A stretch of 64,000 bases of DNA from Romboutsia ilealis (GCF_900015215.1 NZ_LN555523.1:1287481-1351480); one strand, 5' to 3'. Positions 35,430 through 45,250 are shown, counted from the stretch's first letter. Numbers and translations are program-made. The notes: a model not told the origin generated them from the letters alone.

Positions 35430-35472
35430 AATTAAAATAAAAAGATAGCTACATAAGCTTTTTATTTTAATT
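35430..35472 (-). terminator. AT-rich hairpin after the acetyltransferase gene
   Basis: AATTAAAATAAAAAG pairs with CTTTTTATTTTAATT. Just beside it, at 35411-35426, GTTTTTAAACATAGCC resembles one end of the transposon-like unit at 19703, without a partner. Confidence 0.6.
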
Positions 35473-35511
35473 ATCAAAAGTAACTACCTTTTTATTAAAA
35501 ATACATCTACA

Positions 35512-36102
35512 TTAATTATTATCCTTTAACAAAATCCTATCATCTTCAGTGATCGGTCTTAAAACCTTGCAAGGATTACCAACAGCTATAACACCTGGTG
35601 GAATATCTTTTGTAACTACACTACCTGCTCCTATCACACTACCTTGACCTATTGTTACACCTCCACAAACAGTGCAGTTTGCACCTAACCATACATCTTT
35701 TTCCAATGTAATTGGCTTAGAAGTTCCAACCCCCATACCACGTTCTTTTGCATCAATAGCATGACCCGCACAAGCTAAACAAGTTCCAGGTCCAATAAAA
35801 GCATTTTCACCGATATATATTGGTGATGTATCAAGCATAACACAGTTATAATTTATAAAAACTAAGCCCTCGGTATGAATATTAAATCCATAATCACATC
35901 TAAACATTGGCTCAATAAAAGTCAATGTACTACAAGTTCCTAATAATTCTTGCAAAATCTCACTACGTCTTTTATCATCGTCTGGTCTTGAGTTATTAAA
36001 TTCCCATAGTAAATTTTTTGCTTTTGCTTTTAGTGTCTCATCTATTTCTTCATATTTAGATATATATGGTTTATTGCTAGTCATCATTTCTTTGATTGTC
36101 AT
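35512..36102 (-). CDS. Sugar O-acetyltransferase, maltose/galactoside acetyltransferase family
   Basis: A 196-residue left-handed beta-helix enzyme that transfers acetyl from acetyl-CoA to sugar hydroxyls. The N-terminal mac domain has PYISKYEEI and helices to about 50, followed by hexapeptide repeats, catalytic His in CAGHAID (about 113) and the C-terminal GNPCKVLRPITEDD. Length fits the Maa/LacA family. GGAG precedes the start. It is monocistronic. Its exact sugar substrate is unknown; these enzymes may detoxify non-metabolised sugars. Confidence 0.92.
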   Translation of the reverse strand: MTIKEMMTSNKPYISKYEEIDETLKAKAKNLLWEFNNSRPDDDKRRSEILQELLGTCSTLTFIEPMFRCDYGFNIHTEGLVFINYNCVMLDTSPIYIGENAFIGPGTCLACAGHAIDAKERGMGVGTSKPITLEKDVWLGANCTVCGGVTIGQGSVIGAGSVVTKDIPPGVIAVGNPCKVLRPITEDDRILLKDNN

Positions 36103-36380
36103 TATTGTTTCTCCTTTTATTTATTTTTATATTATATTTAAACAATGCTTAAGTAATTTCCTTTTAGCATTCAAATATTTTATAATTAACAAGAAATTAT
36201 ATAAGTATTTTTCTAGGATATATTAAATTTTAGACATGCATGTAAAGAATTTGATTCACCTAAAAAAATAAGTTTATAAGACTTAGAAGTAAATACTATT
36301 ATATTTATAGAAGTTTTTTAGTTGCTAAATTAAGTAACACATCTTTAAATTTATAATTTGTAAATTTTTTCAAAAAACTA
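36103..36380. other. AT-rich stretch upstream of the tRNA genes
   Basis: No gene, hairpin or repeat could be supported. A leftward open frame at 36305-36511 is only the complement of tRNA-Ser and its leader. Confidence 0.5.
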
Positions 36381-36409
36381 TTGACGAAAATAGATAAATT
36401 TACTAAAAT
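36381..36409 (+). promoter_or_regulatory. Promoter of the tRNA-Ser/tRNA-Asn pair
   Basis: TTGACG (36381-36386), a 17-base spacer and TAAAAT (36404-36409) place transcription start a few bases before tRNA-Ser. Confidence 0.8.
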
Positions 36410-36421
36410 AATATTTGTAAC

Positions 36422-36510
<89 letters not shown>

Positions 36511-36515
36511 TATAT

Positions 36516-36591
36516 GGGAATATGGCTCAGTTGGTAGAGCAATTGACTGTTAATCAATGGGTCACAGGTTCGAGTCCTGTTATTCCCGCCA
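36516..36591 (+). tRNA. tRNA-Asn (anticodon GUU)
   Basis: The acceptor GGGAATA pairs with TATTCCC and CCA is encoded. The anticodon stem ATTGA/TCAAT encloses CT-GTT-AA. It lies 5 bases after tRNA-Ser and is cotranscribed. Confidence 0.97.
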
Positions 36592-36593
36592 GT

Positions 36594-36627
36594 AAAAAAC
36601 TCTTAGTTTAGGCTAAGAGTTTTTTTG
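36594..36627 (+). terminator. Terminator of the tRNA operon
   Basis: AAAACTCTTAG pairs with CTAAGAGTTTT around a 6-base loop and is followed by T residues. Confidence 0.88.
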
Positions 36628-36749
36628 TATATAAAACTATTGTATAATAAAATTTCATCATGAAGATATTCTTTAAATAAATGTAATATCAATATTTCTA
36701 AAATCGTAAAATGAGTAAAACATTTTTTATTTTAATAAATATATAAATA

Positions 36750-36785
36750 CACCTCTTAATAACTATTTTGTCTTGAGGTGTATTT
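36750..36785 (-). terminator. Terminator of the HAD gene
   Basis: ATACACCTC pairs with GAGGTGTAT. It lies immediately after the stop of the HAD-family gene on the minus strand. Confidence 0.7.
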
Positions 36786-36789
36786 ATAT

Positions 36790-37605
36790 TTAATCTATTG
36801 TTGCATATTCATTTTTTAAAACATATTTTTTAATAACTTCTATTACTCCATTTTCATTATTAGTAAAATCTGTTTCAAAATTTGAAACTTCTTTAATTTT
36901 TTCATGACCGTTTTTCATAGCATAGCTATAGTATGCATTTTCCATCATTTCCAAGTCATTTAAGAAATCCCCAAATACCATAGTTTCTTTTTTATCAATA
37001 TTAAATTTCTTTTGAATTATATCTATCGCAGTTCCTTTGTTAGTACTACTATTATATATATCTAACCAATTAGTCCCAGATGGTCTTACTACTATACCAG
37101 CTAAATTAAACTTAGCATACTCTTTATAACTGTTAGTTTCAGTATTAACTAAATCATATATATTTACCTTAAATATTAAGTCTTTAACATTATTTAAATT
37201 ATCTACCACTATTACGCTATCTTCATTTAGACACATATTTCTAATATCATTTGCAATACTTTCATCCTCTATGTAAAAACCTCTATCCCCAGATAAAGTC
37301 ACATAAGAATTTGAAATGTTTCTACCTATACTTATAAGATTATCTACTGTGTCTTTGTCTAAAGTATTACAATAAATACATTCATCTCTATAATAAACAC
37401 TCGAACCATTGTCACAAATAAATATTATATCATTTTTATATTTTTCAAATCGATGAACTGTTTCTCTATAATTTCTACCACTTGCAATTGCAAATTTAAT
37501 ATTTTTTAAATTTAGTTCTTCTATAATACTTCCAAACTCTTTTGGAATATTTCCATTATTGTCTAGTAATGTTCCATCTAAATCTGATGCAATCAATTTA
37601 ATCAT
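36790..37605 (-). CDS. HAD-superfamily Cof-type phosphatase
   Basis: A protein of about 271 residues with motif I DLDGTLLDNNG at the N-terminus, motif II ASGR, and the C-terminal metal motif GDFLNDLEMM. The C2 cap domain in the middle marks it as a Cof-type sugar phosphate or cofactor phosphatase. An ATG 18 bases upstream (37623) is possible, but GGGGGTGG 8 bases ahead of ATG 37605 supports the shorter start. Substrate is unknown. Confidence 0.92.
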   Translation of the reverse strand: MIKLIASDLDGTLLDNNGNIPKEFGSIIEELNLKNIKFAIASGRNYRETVHRFEKYKNDIIFICDNGSSVYYRDECIYCNTLDKDTVDNLISIGRNISNSYVTLSGDRGFYIEDESIANDIRNMCLNEDSVIVVDNLNNVKDLIFKVNIYDLVNTETNSYKEYAKFNLAGIVVRPSGTNWLDIYNSSTNKGTAIDIIQKKFNIDKKETMVFGDFLNDLEMMENAYYSYAMKNGHEKIKEVSNFETDFTNNENGVIEVIKKYVLKNEYATID

Positions 37606-37669
37606 AATTATATCCACCCCCATAGTTTTATTTATATTAAACCTTAGCTATAACATGCATTAAAAAATA

Positions 37670-39730
37670 TTATTTATTATTTTCTATAAAGCTTTTAACT
37701 CTATCTAAGCTTCTTGTTGCAGTTTTTTTATACTTAAAGCTACTAAGCACCTTATTTTTATAAGTAGCAGTTGATAATCTTTCATCTAAAATACATATTA
37801 CACACTTATCATCAACACTTCTTACTCCCCTACCCACTGCCTGTTTTAATGTTATTATCATTTGTGGAAGCATGAACCTAGCAAAATAGTTTGGTCTCAT
37901 TTTTAACTTTTGATTAACTGGATCTCCTGGTGATGTAAAAGGCAATTTATCTATAACTATACATCTAAGTGATTGCCCTGGTATATCTATGCCTGTAAAA
38001 AATGATTTAGTAGCAAGTAATGTACTATGATAATCTTCTTTAAATAATTCTGTAAGCTTATTCCTTCCCATATCCCCTTGTGCATAAATTTTATGTCCTA
38101 TCTGTTTTTTTAGTAGTTCTCTTTTACATATGCTTAAATTTCTATTAGAGGTAAATAAACAAAGCACTCCTCCATCTGTAGCCTTTATTATTTTTTCTAT
38201 TTGATTAGTCATAGTAACTTCAAAGTTTTCATCATTTCCTGGCACTGCATCCTTTGGAAGATACCATAATTCTTGATTTGTTAAATCAAAAGGTGATTTC
38301 CCCATAAACTCTACTACTTTATCTTTATCTATTAAGTTAAACCCTAAGTTGTTTTTTAAGTATTCAAAATTACCATCAACGCTTATAGTAGCTGAAGTTA
38401 ATATACACGTTTTCTCAACACCGTCTTCCTCTTTTTCTAAGAAATATCTTTTAAAGGTTTGCGATACATCTATATTTTTTTTACCAAGTACTACTACACC
38501 TTTTTCTATCTCAACCCATATTACTATATTTTTATCCTGTAATATATCATCTACTCTATGAATCATTTCTACCATGTTTTCTATAGTAGTTATAAGGTTT
38601 TTTGTTACTACTATAGCTGATTTAAAATCTTCATTTCCATCATCGTCTTTTGGTACATCATCATTATTTTGGTTTTGACCTTCTATATCTAGTACTTGTT
38701 CTATATTAAGTTTTGCTTTTTTCAATCTTCTAATAGTATCATTTAGCATAAATACTAGATTTTCACTATCAGGTAAATCTTTTTGACTATCTATTATTTT
38801 AGCTCTTAAGTATATAGTTTTTTCATATCTTTCTTCTATACCTTTGAAAAACTCCTTAGCATAATTTGATAGTTTTTCTGTATTTTCAATCCCTAATATT
38901 TCATTTTTACGACCTAATTTGTTTTCTATTTCTTTTATCTTCTTTTCTATATACTCTACAGTACCTATACTTACTTGACTTGCATTAAACTCTCTAAGTA
39001 TATCTTCTGCTTCATGAGCTTCATCAAAAACTATAAGTGATGCATCATTAAACACTGAGCTATTAGCATTCATACAACTAAATAACATATGATAATTCGT
39101 AACTACCACTTTTGCTTGTTGTGCTTTTTTTCTATGTAGAGTATAAAAGCATTTGTCTTTGTATGGACAGAAATTTGACTTACACTCTACACTGTCTACT
39201 GTAGTTAGTTTTCTCATTTCATTACTTAATAAAAAGTCGCTTTTTGTTAAGTCTCCATCTTCTGTTTTTTGATAATAACTCCATAACCTATCCATTTCAT
39301 TTTTATTAGTTAAAGTTTGTTTTGCAAAGAAGTCTTCATCTTCTAACTTTTCCATACATAAAAAGTTACCAATTCCTTTTAATACTGCTGGTTTTATATT
39401 ATTTGAAACTTTCTTATTTGGATATAATTCATCAAAAACATCTAGTACAAAAGGCAAATCCTTGTTATATAACTGTTCTTGAAGAGATATATTTGAAGTA
39501 ACTAAAACTATCCTTCCGTCATAGTCAGTTTCTATTAAATTCTTTATACTAGGTATTAAGTAAGATATAGATTTACCAAACCCGCAAGGCCCTTCTAATA
39601 TAAAGTGATTTTTATCTTTTATAGCTTTTTCAAGTAATATTGCTGCTTTTATTTGGGATACTCTTTTTTTATAGTTTTTATTTTTCTTTTTTAATATTCC
39701 GTTGTCTTTAAATATTTCCTTTATGTCCAT
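37670..39730 (-). CDS. DinG/XPD-family ATP-dependent helicase with iron-sulfur cluster
   Basis: A 686-residue superfamily 2 helicase. Walker A GPCGFGKS lies at 47-54, the DEAH box at 236-239, and the four cluster cysteines are Cys125, Cys183, Cys188 and Cys194. The C-terminal motor has LFTSNRNL and QAVGRGVRS. DinG-type helicases unwind 5'-3' and resolve R-loops or damaged forks. It is named for family only. It is monocistronic and separated from cysE by repeat R3. Confidence 0.93.
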   Translation of the reverse strand: MDIKEIFKDNGILKKKNKNYKKRVSQIKAAILLEKAIKDKNHFILEGPCGFGKSISYLIPSIKNLIETDYDGRIVLVTSNISLQEQLYNKDLPFVLDVFDELYPNKKVSNNIKPAVLKGIGNFLCMEKLEDEDFFAKQTLTNKNEMDRLWSYYQKTEDGDLTKSDFLLSNEMRKLTTVDSVECKSNFCPYKDKCFYTLHRKKAQQAKVVVTNYHMLFSCMNANSSVFNDASLIVFDEAHEAEDILREFNASQVSIGTVEYIEKKIKEIENKLGRKNEILGIENTEKLSNYAKEFFKGIEERYEKTIYLRAKIIDSQKDLPDSENLVFMLNDTIRRLKKAKLNIEQVLDIEGQNQNNDDVPKDDDGNEDFKSAIVVTKNLITTIENMVEMIHRVDDILQDKNIVIWVEIEKGVVVLGKKNIDVSQTFKRYFLEKEEDGVEKTCILTSATISVDGNFEYLKNNLGFNLIDKDKVVEFMGKSPFDLTNQELWYLPKDAVPGNDENFEVTMTNQIEKIIKATDGGVLCLFTSNRNLSICKRELLKKQIGHKIYAQGDMGRNKLTELFKEDYHSTLLATKSFFTGIDIPGQSLRCIVIDKLPFTSPGDPVNQKLKMRPNYFARFMLPQMIITLKQAVGRGVRSVDDKCVICILDERLSTATYKNKVLSSFKYKKTATRSLDRVKSFIENNK

Positions 39731-39938
39731 AGTTATTACCTCGTTATATTATTTATCCTTTTATTATACCATATATAATTAATTTATCTTCTTCTACTTA
39801 ACATATACTATCAATAAAAATTAATACTTATTTTTACATAACATATTTGAGTTTAATGGATAAATTAGCCTCTCTTTCTTATTTAAATTATTCTAAATTA
39901 AGCTAATTTTTATATTACTCTATTATTCAATTATTATA

Positions 39939-40133
39939 AAAAATTCGCTTCGCTCGAGCGACGTGTCGGCGAAACACTTCATGTCGCCAACGACTTCGTC
40001 CGTTGCTTGAGCCACTGCGTGGGCGAAGTATTTCAAAATCTTTTTTACGCTCAAAACCAATCTATTGATATTACTTACATTCAGAATTTATCCACATTTT
40101 TTTAAGTATTATAATATCCTTAAGCGTAAAAAA
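39939..40133 (+). repeat. Dispersed intergenic repeat with DnaA-box-like site, copy R3 (most complete)
   Basis: About 195 bases. The left half is unusually GC-rich (AAATTCGCTTCGCTCGAGCG, then ACGTGTCGGCGAAACACTTC and GTCGCCAACGACTTCGTCCG). The right half is bounded by inverted ends TTTTTTACGCTCAA and TTAAGCGTAAAAAA and contains a perfect TTATCCACA at 40088-40096. It fills most of the 39731-40218 gap and touches a terminator. Confidence 0.88.
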
Positions 40134-40176
40134 TAAGTACTCTATCCTTTATTTTGTAGGATTAAGTACTTATTTT
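40131..40176 (-). terminator. Terminator of the cysK-cysE operon
   Basis: AAATAAGTACT...ATCC pairs with GGAT...AGTACTTATTT with T-rich flanks. It abuts repeat R3. Confidence 0.8.
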
Positions 40177-40218
40177 TCAAGTTTTGAATTTAAATGTAAT
40201 AAATAATATACCATTATT

Positions 40219-40740
40219 TTATTTATTTATCTTAACAACTTTACCAGGTATACCAACTACAGTAGCTCCTTTAGGAACATCATTAATAACTACAGAATTA
40301 GATCCTATTTTAGAATTTGAACCTATATTTATATTACCTAATACCTTCGCTCCAGCTCCAATTACAACATTATCACCTACAGTTGGATGTCTTTTTCTTC
40401 CTTTATCTTTACCTGTCCCGCCTAATGTTGTTCCATGATATATGGTTACCCTGTTACCAATTTGTGCAGTTTCACCTATAACAACACCCATACCATGGTC
40501 AATTAATATTCCTGCTCCAAGAGTTGCACCTGGATGTATCTCTATACCTGTAAAAAACCTCGCTAGTTGGGAAATTAATCTTGCTAAAAAAAATAATTTT
40601 TTCTTATACAAAAAATGTGAAAACATGTGTGCTAATCTAGCGTGTATCGATGGATATAACAAAAATACTTCTAACTTTGTTCTAGCTGCCGGATCATTTT
40701 CCATTATATATTCTATATCTTTTTTAATTTTATAAAACAT
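40219..40740 (-). CDS. cysE: Serine O-acetyltransferase
   Basis: A 173-residue, short-form CysE. The N-terminal helical part (1-65) is followed by hexapeptide beta-helix repeats with the catalytic Asp81-His82 in [12 protein letters not shown], and the substrate loop [11 protein letters not shown]. It makes O-acetylserine from serine and acetyl-CoA for the adjacent cysteine synthase. It follows cysK by 58 bases on the same strand, so the two probably form an operon closed by the terminator at 40131. Confidence 0.95.
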   Translation of the reverse strand: MFYKIKKDIEYIMENDPAARTKLEVFLLYPSIHARLAHMFSHFLYKKKLFFLARLISQLARFFTGIEIHPGATLGAGILIDHGMGVVIGETAQIGNRVTIYHGTTLGGTGKDKGRKRHPTVGDNVVIGAGAKVLGNINIGSNSKIGSNSVVINDVPKGATVVGIPGKVVKINK

Positions 40741-40798
40741 TTAAATCGACCCTTTTTTATAAAAATTTACTTTCTTCATTATATAAGCTATATTATAT

Positions 40799-41695
40799 TT
40801 AAAATATTCCCATAGACATATATTTGTCTATTCCATCTGGTGCTACTGTAACTATCTTTTTATCAGGATACATTTTACATAATTTTAATGCAGCATATAC
40901 ATTGGCTCCTGATGATATTCCAACTAATATCCCTTCCTTTTCAGCCATCATCCTAACCCCTTCATAACTTTCTTCATCAGTTATTGTCATAACTTCATCT
41001 ACAACATTTGCGTTGTAGTTTTTAGGTATAAATCCAGCTCCTATACCTTGTATCTTATGAGACCCTTTTTTATTTTTAGATATAACTGGTGAACCTTCAG
41101 GTTCAACTGCAACTATTTTTATATTTTGATTTTGTTCTTTAAGATATTTACCTACTCCACTTATAGTTCCACCTGTTCCAACACCACATACAAATATATC
41201 TACATCCTTAACTTGATTAAATATTTCTGCACCTGTTGTTTCATAATGTGCAAAAGGGTTATATTCATTGTCAAATTGTCTTAAGCTTCTATAATTTGAA
41301 TTTTCACTTAAAAGTTTATTCATCATTTCTATAGAGCCTTTCATCCCTAAGGACCCATCTGTTAGTATAAGTTCTGCACCATAGGCTTTCATAAGAGTTC
41401 TTCTTTCTACGCTCATAGTTTCTGGCATTACTATAATCACTTTGTAGCCTTTTAAACTTCCTATCATAGATAAAGCTATACCTGTATTCCCACTAGTTGC
41501 TTCTACTAATACGTCTCCTTTTTTTAATAATCCACTTTCCTCAAGATTTTCTATCATATAATAAACTGCTCTATCTTTTATACTCCCTGCTGGATTATAC
41601 TTTTCTAACTTTACATATATATTTCCTCTTCCTATATTATATAAATTAACCATAGGAGTGTTTCCAATCACATCTAATATATTTTTATTCATCAT
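40799..41695 (-). CDS. cysK: Cysteine synthase A
   Basis: A 298-residue PLP enzyme that makes cysteine from O-acetylserine and sulfide. The PLP lysine is Lys40 in NPAGSIKDRA. The substrate loop SGNTGIAL and phosphate-binding GTGGTISG are intact. GGGGG lies 5 bases before the first of two adjacent ATG codons. With cysE it forms a two-gene cysteine pathway unit. No T-box or other recognised leader could be found upstream. Confidence 0.96.
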   Translation of the reverse strand: MMNKNILDVIGNTPMVNLYNIGRGNIYVKLEKYNPAGSIKDRAVYYMIENLEESGLLKKGDVLVEATSGNTGIALSMIGSLKGYKVIIVMPETMSVERRTLMKAYGAELILTDGSLGMKGSIEMMNKLLSENSNYRSLRQFDNEYNPFAHYETTGAEIFNQVKDVDIFVCGVGTGGTISGVGKYLKEQNQNIKIVAVEPEGSPVISKNKKGSHKIQGIGAGFIPKNYNANVVDEVMTITDEESYEGVRMMAEKEGILVGISSGANVYAALKLCKMYPDKKIVTVAPDGIDKYMSMGIF

Positions 41696-42207
41696 ACTAA
41701 CCCCCTACCACTTTATTTACTCCATCCATACATTTACGGTATTTTCATATTATTTTAATATAAATTTATGCCTATTATATTTATAGATATTCAATTTATG
41801 GAAAGTATAATATAATTTTTAATATAAAATTTAAAATTATTTAATTTAAAGTGTATAATATTTAAAATCCAGTCAATAATTTAAATATAATCCTCATTAA
41901 TATTACTCGTAATATACTCATTAATTTTTATTTTTTATACTCCACAATAAAAGACAGGTTTTTAACCTGTCTTTTTTACCATGTATTTAATTTTTTAATT
42001 ACATATTGTATATAAATATCTTAAAAACTACTTCTTTTCTTAACTTGTATTAGTTACACTTTTAAATCAATATAGTAAATATATAGTACCTGCTATCATT
42101 TTATAAAATTTTTAAATAAATGTATAAAATCTATATATTTGGATATAATCTAAGTACATCCTTATTATATTACTCATACTCATTTAATAAAATTTTTCAT
42201 ATTCTAT
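41696..42207. other. Gene-free AT-rich region upstream of cysK
   Basis: It contains one strong hairpin (41948-41977, listed separately) and the cysK promoter region. No T-box consensus, S-box or open reading frame with a ribosome site was seen. Confidence 0.5.
41948..41977. terminator. Perfect terminator hairpin
   Basis: AAAAGACAGGTT pairs with AACCTGTCTTTT, with T or A runs on both strands. The stem AAAAGACAG is shared with the next terminator at 42208, 230 bases away. Confidence 0.75.
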
Positions 42208-42238
42208 AAAAAAGACAGAAATCGGATCTGTCTTTTTT
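42208..42238 (-). terminator. Terminator of the CPBP protease gene
   Basis: AAAAAAGACAGA pairs with TCTGTCTTTTTT around a 7-base loop, at the stop of the leftward gene. Confidence 0.85.
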
Positions 42239-42950
42239 ATATTTTATCTCTTAATTTTTTACTAAATACCAATTTATTTTTAGAGAATGTACTCTTTTTA
42301 TGTTTTTTTATAATAATAGTCCATAATATAATTGATATTATAATATTTATAGGATTACAAAGCAGATATACATTGGATATACTTATTTCCATAGTAGAAG
42401 ATGCTATAATTATAAAATTCCATAAAGTATGAAAAATAGCCAAAGGCAATATATTATTTAATATAATAGCTAGTGGTACAAAAGAAAATCCTAAACTACT
42501 TACAATCATTGCACTTATTAAAGGTATTTTTCCCTTTAATGTATTTAGTAACATACCTCTAAACATTATCTCTTCTGAAAAACCTGCCATTACAGTTCCT
42601 ATGAATATAAGAATTATACTTATTAAAGTTGTACTATTAAAGTATGATATGTTTTTTAAAATTCCTTCTATAAATTTATATAACATAGGCGTTAATATAA
42701 GTATATATGGTACAAACCATACTAACTTGTCTTTATTTATCTTTGAAAATCCTATATTCTCTAATTTATAGAATTTTTTTATAATATAAGCTAAATATCC
42801 TGATGATATAAGTTGAATTACAAAATTACTTATTAATTGAGTCAAATTATTATCACTTATTCTAATAAAACTACTCATTATTATCGTTCCAATTATCATT
42901 ATAAGTTCATAAACTATTATTGATCGTATTGATATTTTTACATCTTCCAA
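42237..42950 (-). CDS. CPBP-family intramembrane metalloprotease (CAAX/Abi-type)
   Basis: A 237-residue membrane protein with about seven helices. The motif FSEEIMFRGML (about 130-140) carries the Glu-Glu and Arg of the glutamic intramembrane protease family, and the second motif His is in LAIFHTLWNF. The usual F-x3-H motif between them reads FSFVPLAIILN, where the expected His is replaced by Pro or Leu, so catalytic activity is doubtful. It is monocistronic. Bacterial relatives act in bacteriocin immunity or membrane protein processing. Confidence 0.85.
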   Translation of the reverse strand: MEDVKISIRSIIVYELIMIIGTIIMSSFIRISDNNLTQLISNFVIQLISSGYLAYIIKKFYKLENIGFSKINKDKLVWFVPYILILTPMLYKFIEGILKNISYFNSTTLISIILIFIGTVMAGFSEEIMFRGMLLNTLKGKIPLISAMIVSSLGFSFVPLAIILNNILPLAIFHTLWNFIIIASSTMEISISNVYLLCNPINIIISIILWTIIIKKHKKSTFSKNKLVFSKKLRDKI

Positions 42951-43028
42951 AGTCTCATCTCCAATTCCTTTATTCTATTTTATTGTATTATAGCATATTT
43001 TTACATTTTTCTCCTCATTATATTAATA

Positions 43029-43090
43029 TTACTTAAATTCAAAAGCAATCCACATTTTTTAAGTATTATAATATCCTTTAAGCTCAAAAA
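43029..43090 (+). repeat. Dispersed intergenic repeat, copy R4 (right part)
   Basis: AATCCACATTTTTTAAGTAT and ATAATATCCTTTAAGC match the DnaA-box half of R3, but the box itself has decayed to CAATCCACA. It adjoins a terminator. Confidence 0.75.
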
Positions 43091-43131
43091 AAGGCTAGAC
43101 TTTGAATACATCAATAAGTTTAACCTTTTTT
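43085..43131 (-). terminator. Terminator of the DUF819 gene
   Basis: AAAAAAGG-TA-ACTT pairs with AAGTTTAACCTTTTTT, just after the DUF819 stop on the minus strand. Confidence 0.7.
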
Positions 43132-43146
43132 GACTATTTATAACTA

Positions 43147-44340
43147 TTATTTCAAAATAATTTGAAGTATATTTCCAACAATTATTCCAGCATAATTTCC
43201 TAAAACATATCCCCATACACCAGCTATCATTGTAGAAATTATTAAACTATTCCATCCTTTAGCTATAGCCATAGCTACAGCTGTAGTTGGACCTCCTATA
43301 CAAGCATTTGATGCAAGCAATAGTTCGTCTAATTTAAACTTAAATAGTTTACCTACTACTAAAGTTACAACTAAATGTATAAATACTGCTAGTATACAGA
43401 AAATTAATATAAATGCACCATTTTTTATTATTTCTGATATAGATGCAGGAACACCAAGAACTACAAAGAATAAATAAATTAAAAATGTACCTATTTCCTC
43501 AGCTCCGTTAATTTCTTCTAACTGTTTAGAAAATACCGTGGCTACTATTAACATTAAAGTCGTCATTATTAAATACATATTTCCAAAAATAGAATTAGCC
43601 ATTTTTAAGAATACATTTGAAGTAGGTATTATTGATGAGATATATTCAGATAATAAGTTAGATAAACTTGCTACTGAAAAAGCAATTGCTAAAGCCACAG
43701 CTATATCTTTTAATGATATCTCTTTTTTTGTCCAATATGTAGAACTTCCACCACTGTTTTGTTCACCTTCTGTAGCCATTCCCCATTTATTTTTGAAAAA
43801 TAATATTGAAGGTATTGACATACTTACAAAGAAATATACAGCCATAACTAAATTATCAGCTACTATTGTTGCATTAGTTATATTTTCTGGAGCTTTAAAA
43901 GCATTCGTCATAGCAACAAAATTAGCCCCTCCTCCAATATATGAACCGGTCATCATTCCAGCTATTTCAGCTATATGTGGTATTATTGAACTTAGTAAAA
44001 ATGCAGATATAAATGTACCTACTACTGTTCCTAAGGCTGATACATGAAATGCACCTAGCATTTTTCCACTTTCATTTTTAACCTTTTTTATATCAGCTTT
44101 TAATAATAAAAGCGGGATTGCAACTGGCACTACATATGACCAAACTGAATCATATACACTACTTTCTGTAGGTATTATTTTTAAATTTGCAAATATAATT
44201 GCTCCTAATAATGCTATAATTGCACCTGTTATTTTAGATGCCCATTTATATTTTTGTTCTAATACTATACTTATTGCAGACCAAACGACTAAGAATGTCC
44301 ATAACACCCATGTATTATCGCTACTTATCAATGAGTTCAC
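43147..44340 (-). CDS. DUF819-family membrane protein
   Basis: A 397-residue integral membrane protein with about ten helices and the DUF819 signatures WSYVVPVAIPLLLLKADIKK, YIGGGANFVAMTNAF and ACIGGPTTAVAMAIAKGW. The two-repeat layout recalls secondary transporters, but no substrate is known. GGAGGAG lies before the start. It is a single gene between the CPBP protease and a small membrane protein. Length matches the family. Confidence 0.9.
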   Translation of the reverse strand: MNSLISSDNTWVLWTFLVVWSAISIVLEQKYKWASKITGAIIALLGAIIFANLKIIPTESSVYDSVWSYVVPVAIPLLLLKADIKKVKNESGKMLGAFHVSALGTVVGTFISAFLLSSIIPHIAEIAGMMTGSYIGGGANFVAMTNAFKAPENITNATIVADNLVMAVYFFVSMSIPSILFFKNKWGMATEGEQNSGGSSTYWTKKEISLKDIAVALAIAFSVASLSNLLSEYISSIIPTSNVFLKMANSIFGNMYLIMTTLMLIVATVFSKQLEEINGAEEIGTFLIYLFFVVLGVPASISEIIKNGAFILIFCILAVFIHLVVTLVVGKLFKFKLDELLLASNACIGGPTTAVAMAIAKGWNSLIISTMIAGVWGYVLGNYAGIIVGNILQIILK

Positions 44341-44673
44341 CTTATCTCCTCCTCTTTATGTTTAAGTCAAGCTATATTTTACCATATATAATATATTTTC
44401 TCATAGAACCACTTACCTTGCTTTTTTAGTATATAGTGGTCTATAAAATAATAATAGGATATCAATATTTAATTCCTAGATATTTTTATCTATTATAAAG
44501 CAACAGTTATCTAACAAAATTTTTATTTATAATATTTAAGAGTAAACTTTCAATAATAGCTTTATTAATTATTCCTTGTTATATTTTTTTATTTTTAAAT
44601 CTAATACATTCCATATTTCGACATTTTATCGTATAATATACTATATTAATTATTTAAAGAAACGAGGATTTAT
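44341..44673. other. Divergent AT-rich intergenic region
   Basis: It lies between divergent DUF819 and 44674 genes. No repeat, riboswitch or convincing promoter pair was identified beyond AT-rich sequence. Confidence 0.45.
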
Positions 44674-45225
44674 ATGAGAAAAAAACTTACATGTATAGAC
44701 GCATCAAAGCTACTTGGATTAAAAAACATATTATTAAACGAAAAATTTTTAAAAATTTCAACTGTATTTTTCTTAATATTTGATCCTATATGTATATCTA
44801 TATTTAACAATTATATTAATAAAGACATTAGTCAATTATATCTATTATTAAGAATTACAATGATGTTTTTCGCAATATTTAATTTATTTTTATTTACAGT
44901 AAATGAGTTCTTAAAATTTTGCTGTAATCCATTAGTTGAAAAAGATTTAAATAATTTGCATTGTATAGATATTGAAAAATATAAAAATGCATCTAAAATT
45001 TTCAAAGAAATATTTTTTACTCACGTGAAATATTTATGTTTAATAATATTATGTATAATTTGTTTATATAAAGTAAGTTTAATTATTTTTGATTCAAATT
45101 ACATAGTTTCTTCTCTTTTTATAATATTACCTCATATATTAATCGGGCTTCTTGCTCTATTTATGAAGAAAAAAGCTAAAAGCATAAGCATTTCTTTTTC
45201 AAATCTTATAGATGTAATTAAATAA
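44674..45225 (+). CDS. Predicted membrane protein of unknown function
   Basis: A 183-residue protein with four hydrophobic helices at about 28-49, 58-83, 113-134 and 144-164. Its loops are short, and the N-terminal part KLLGLKNILLNEKFLKI is basic. CGAGG precedes the ATG at a suitable distance. I do not recognise a family. It is a single-gene unit closed by a strong terminator. Confidence 0.65.
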   Translation: MRKKLTCIDASKLLGLKNILLNEKFLKISTVFFLIFDPICISIFNNYINKDISQLYLLLRITMMFFAIFNLFLFTVNEFLKFCCNPLVEKDLNNLHCIDIEKYKNASKIFKEIFFTHVKYLCLIILCIICLYKVSLIIFDSNYIVSSLFIILPHILIGLLALFMKKKAKSISISFSNLIDVIK

Positions 45226-45250
45226 TAAGTTAATATATAAATTTCAAATT

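Noticed and set aside
41696..42236. T-box or other cysteine-responsive leader before cysK
   Set aside because: No T-box consensus or specifier structure was found; only simple terminators are present.
43001..43216. Leftward frame of 71 codons
   Set aside because: It overlaps the end of the DUF819 gene in another frame and runs through a terminator and a repeat copy.
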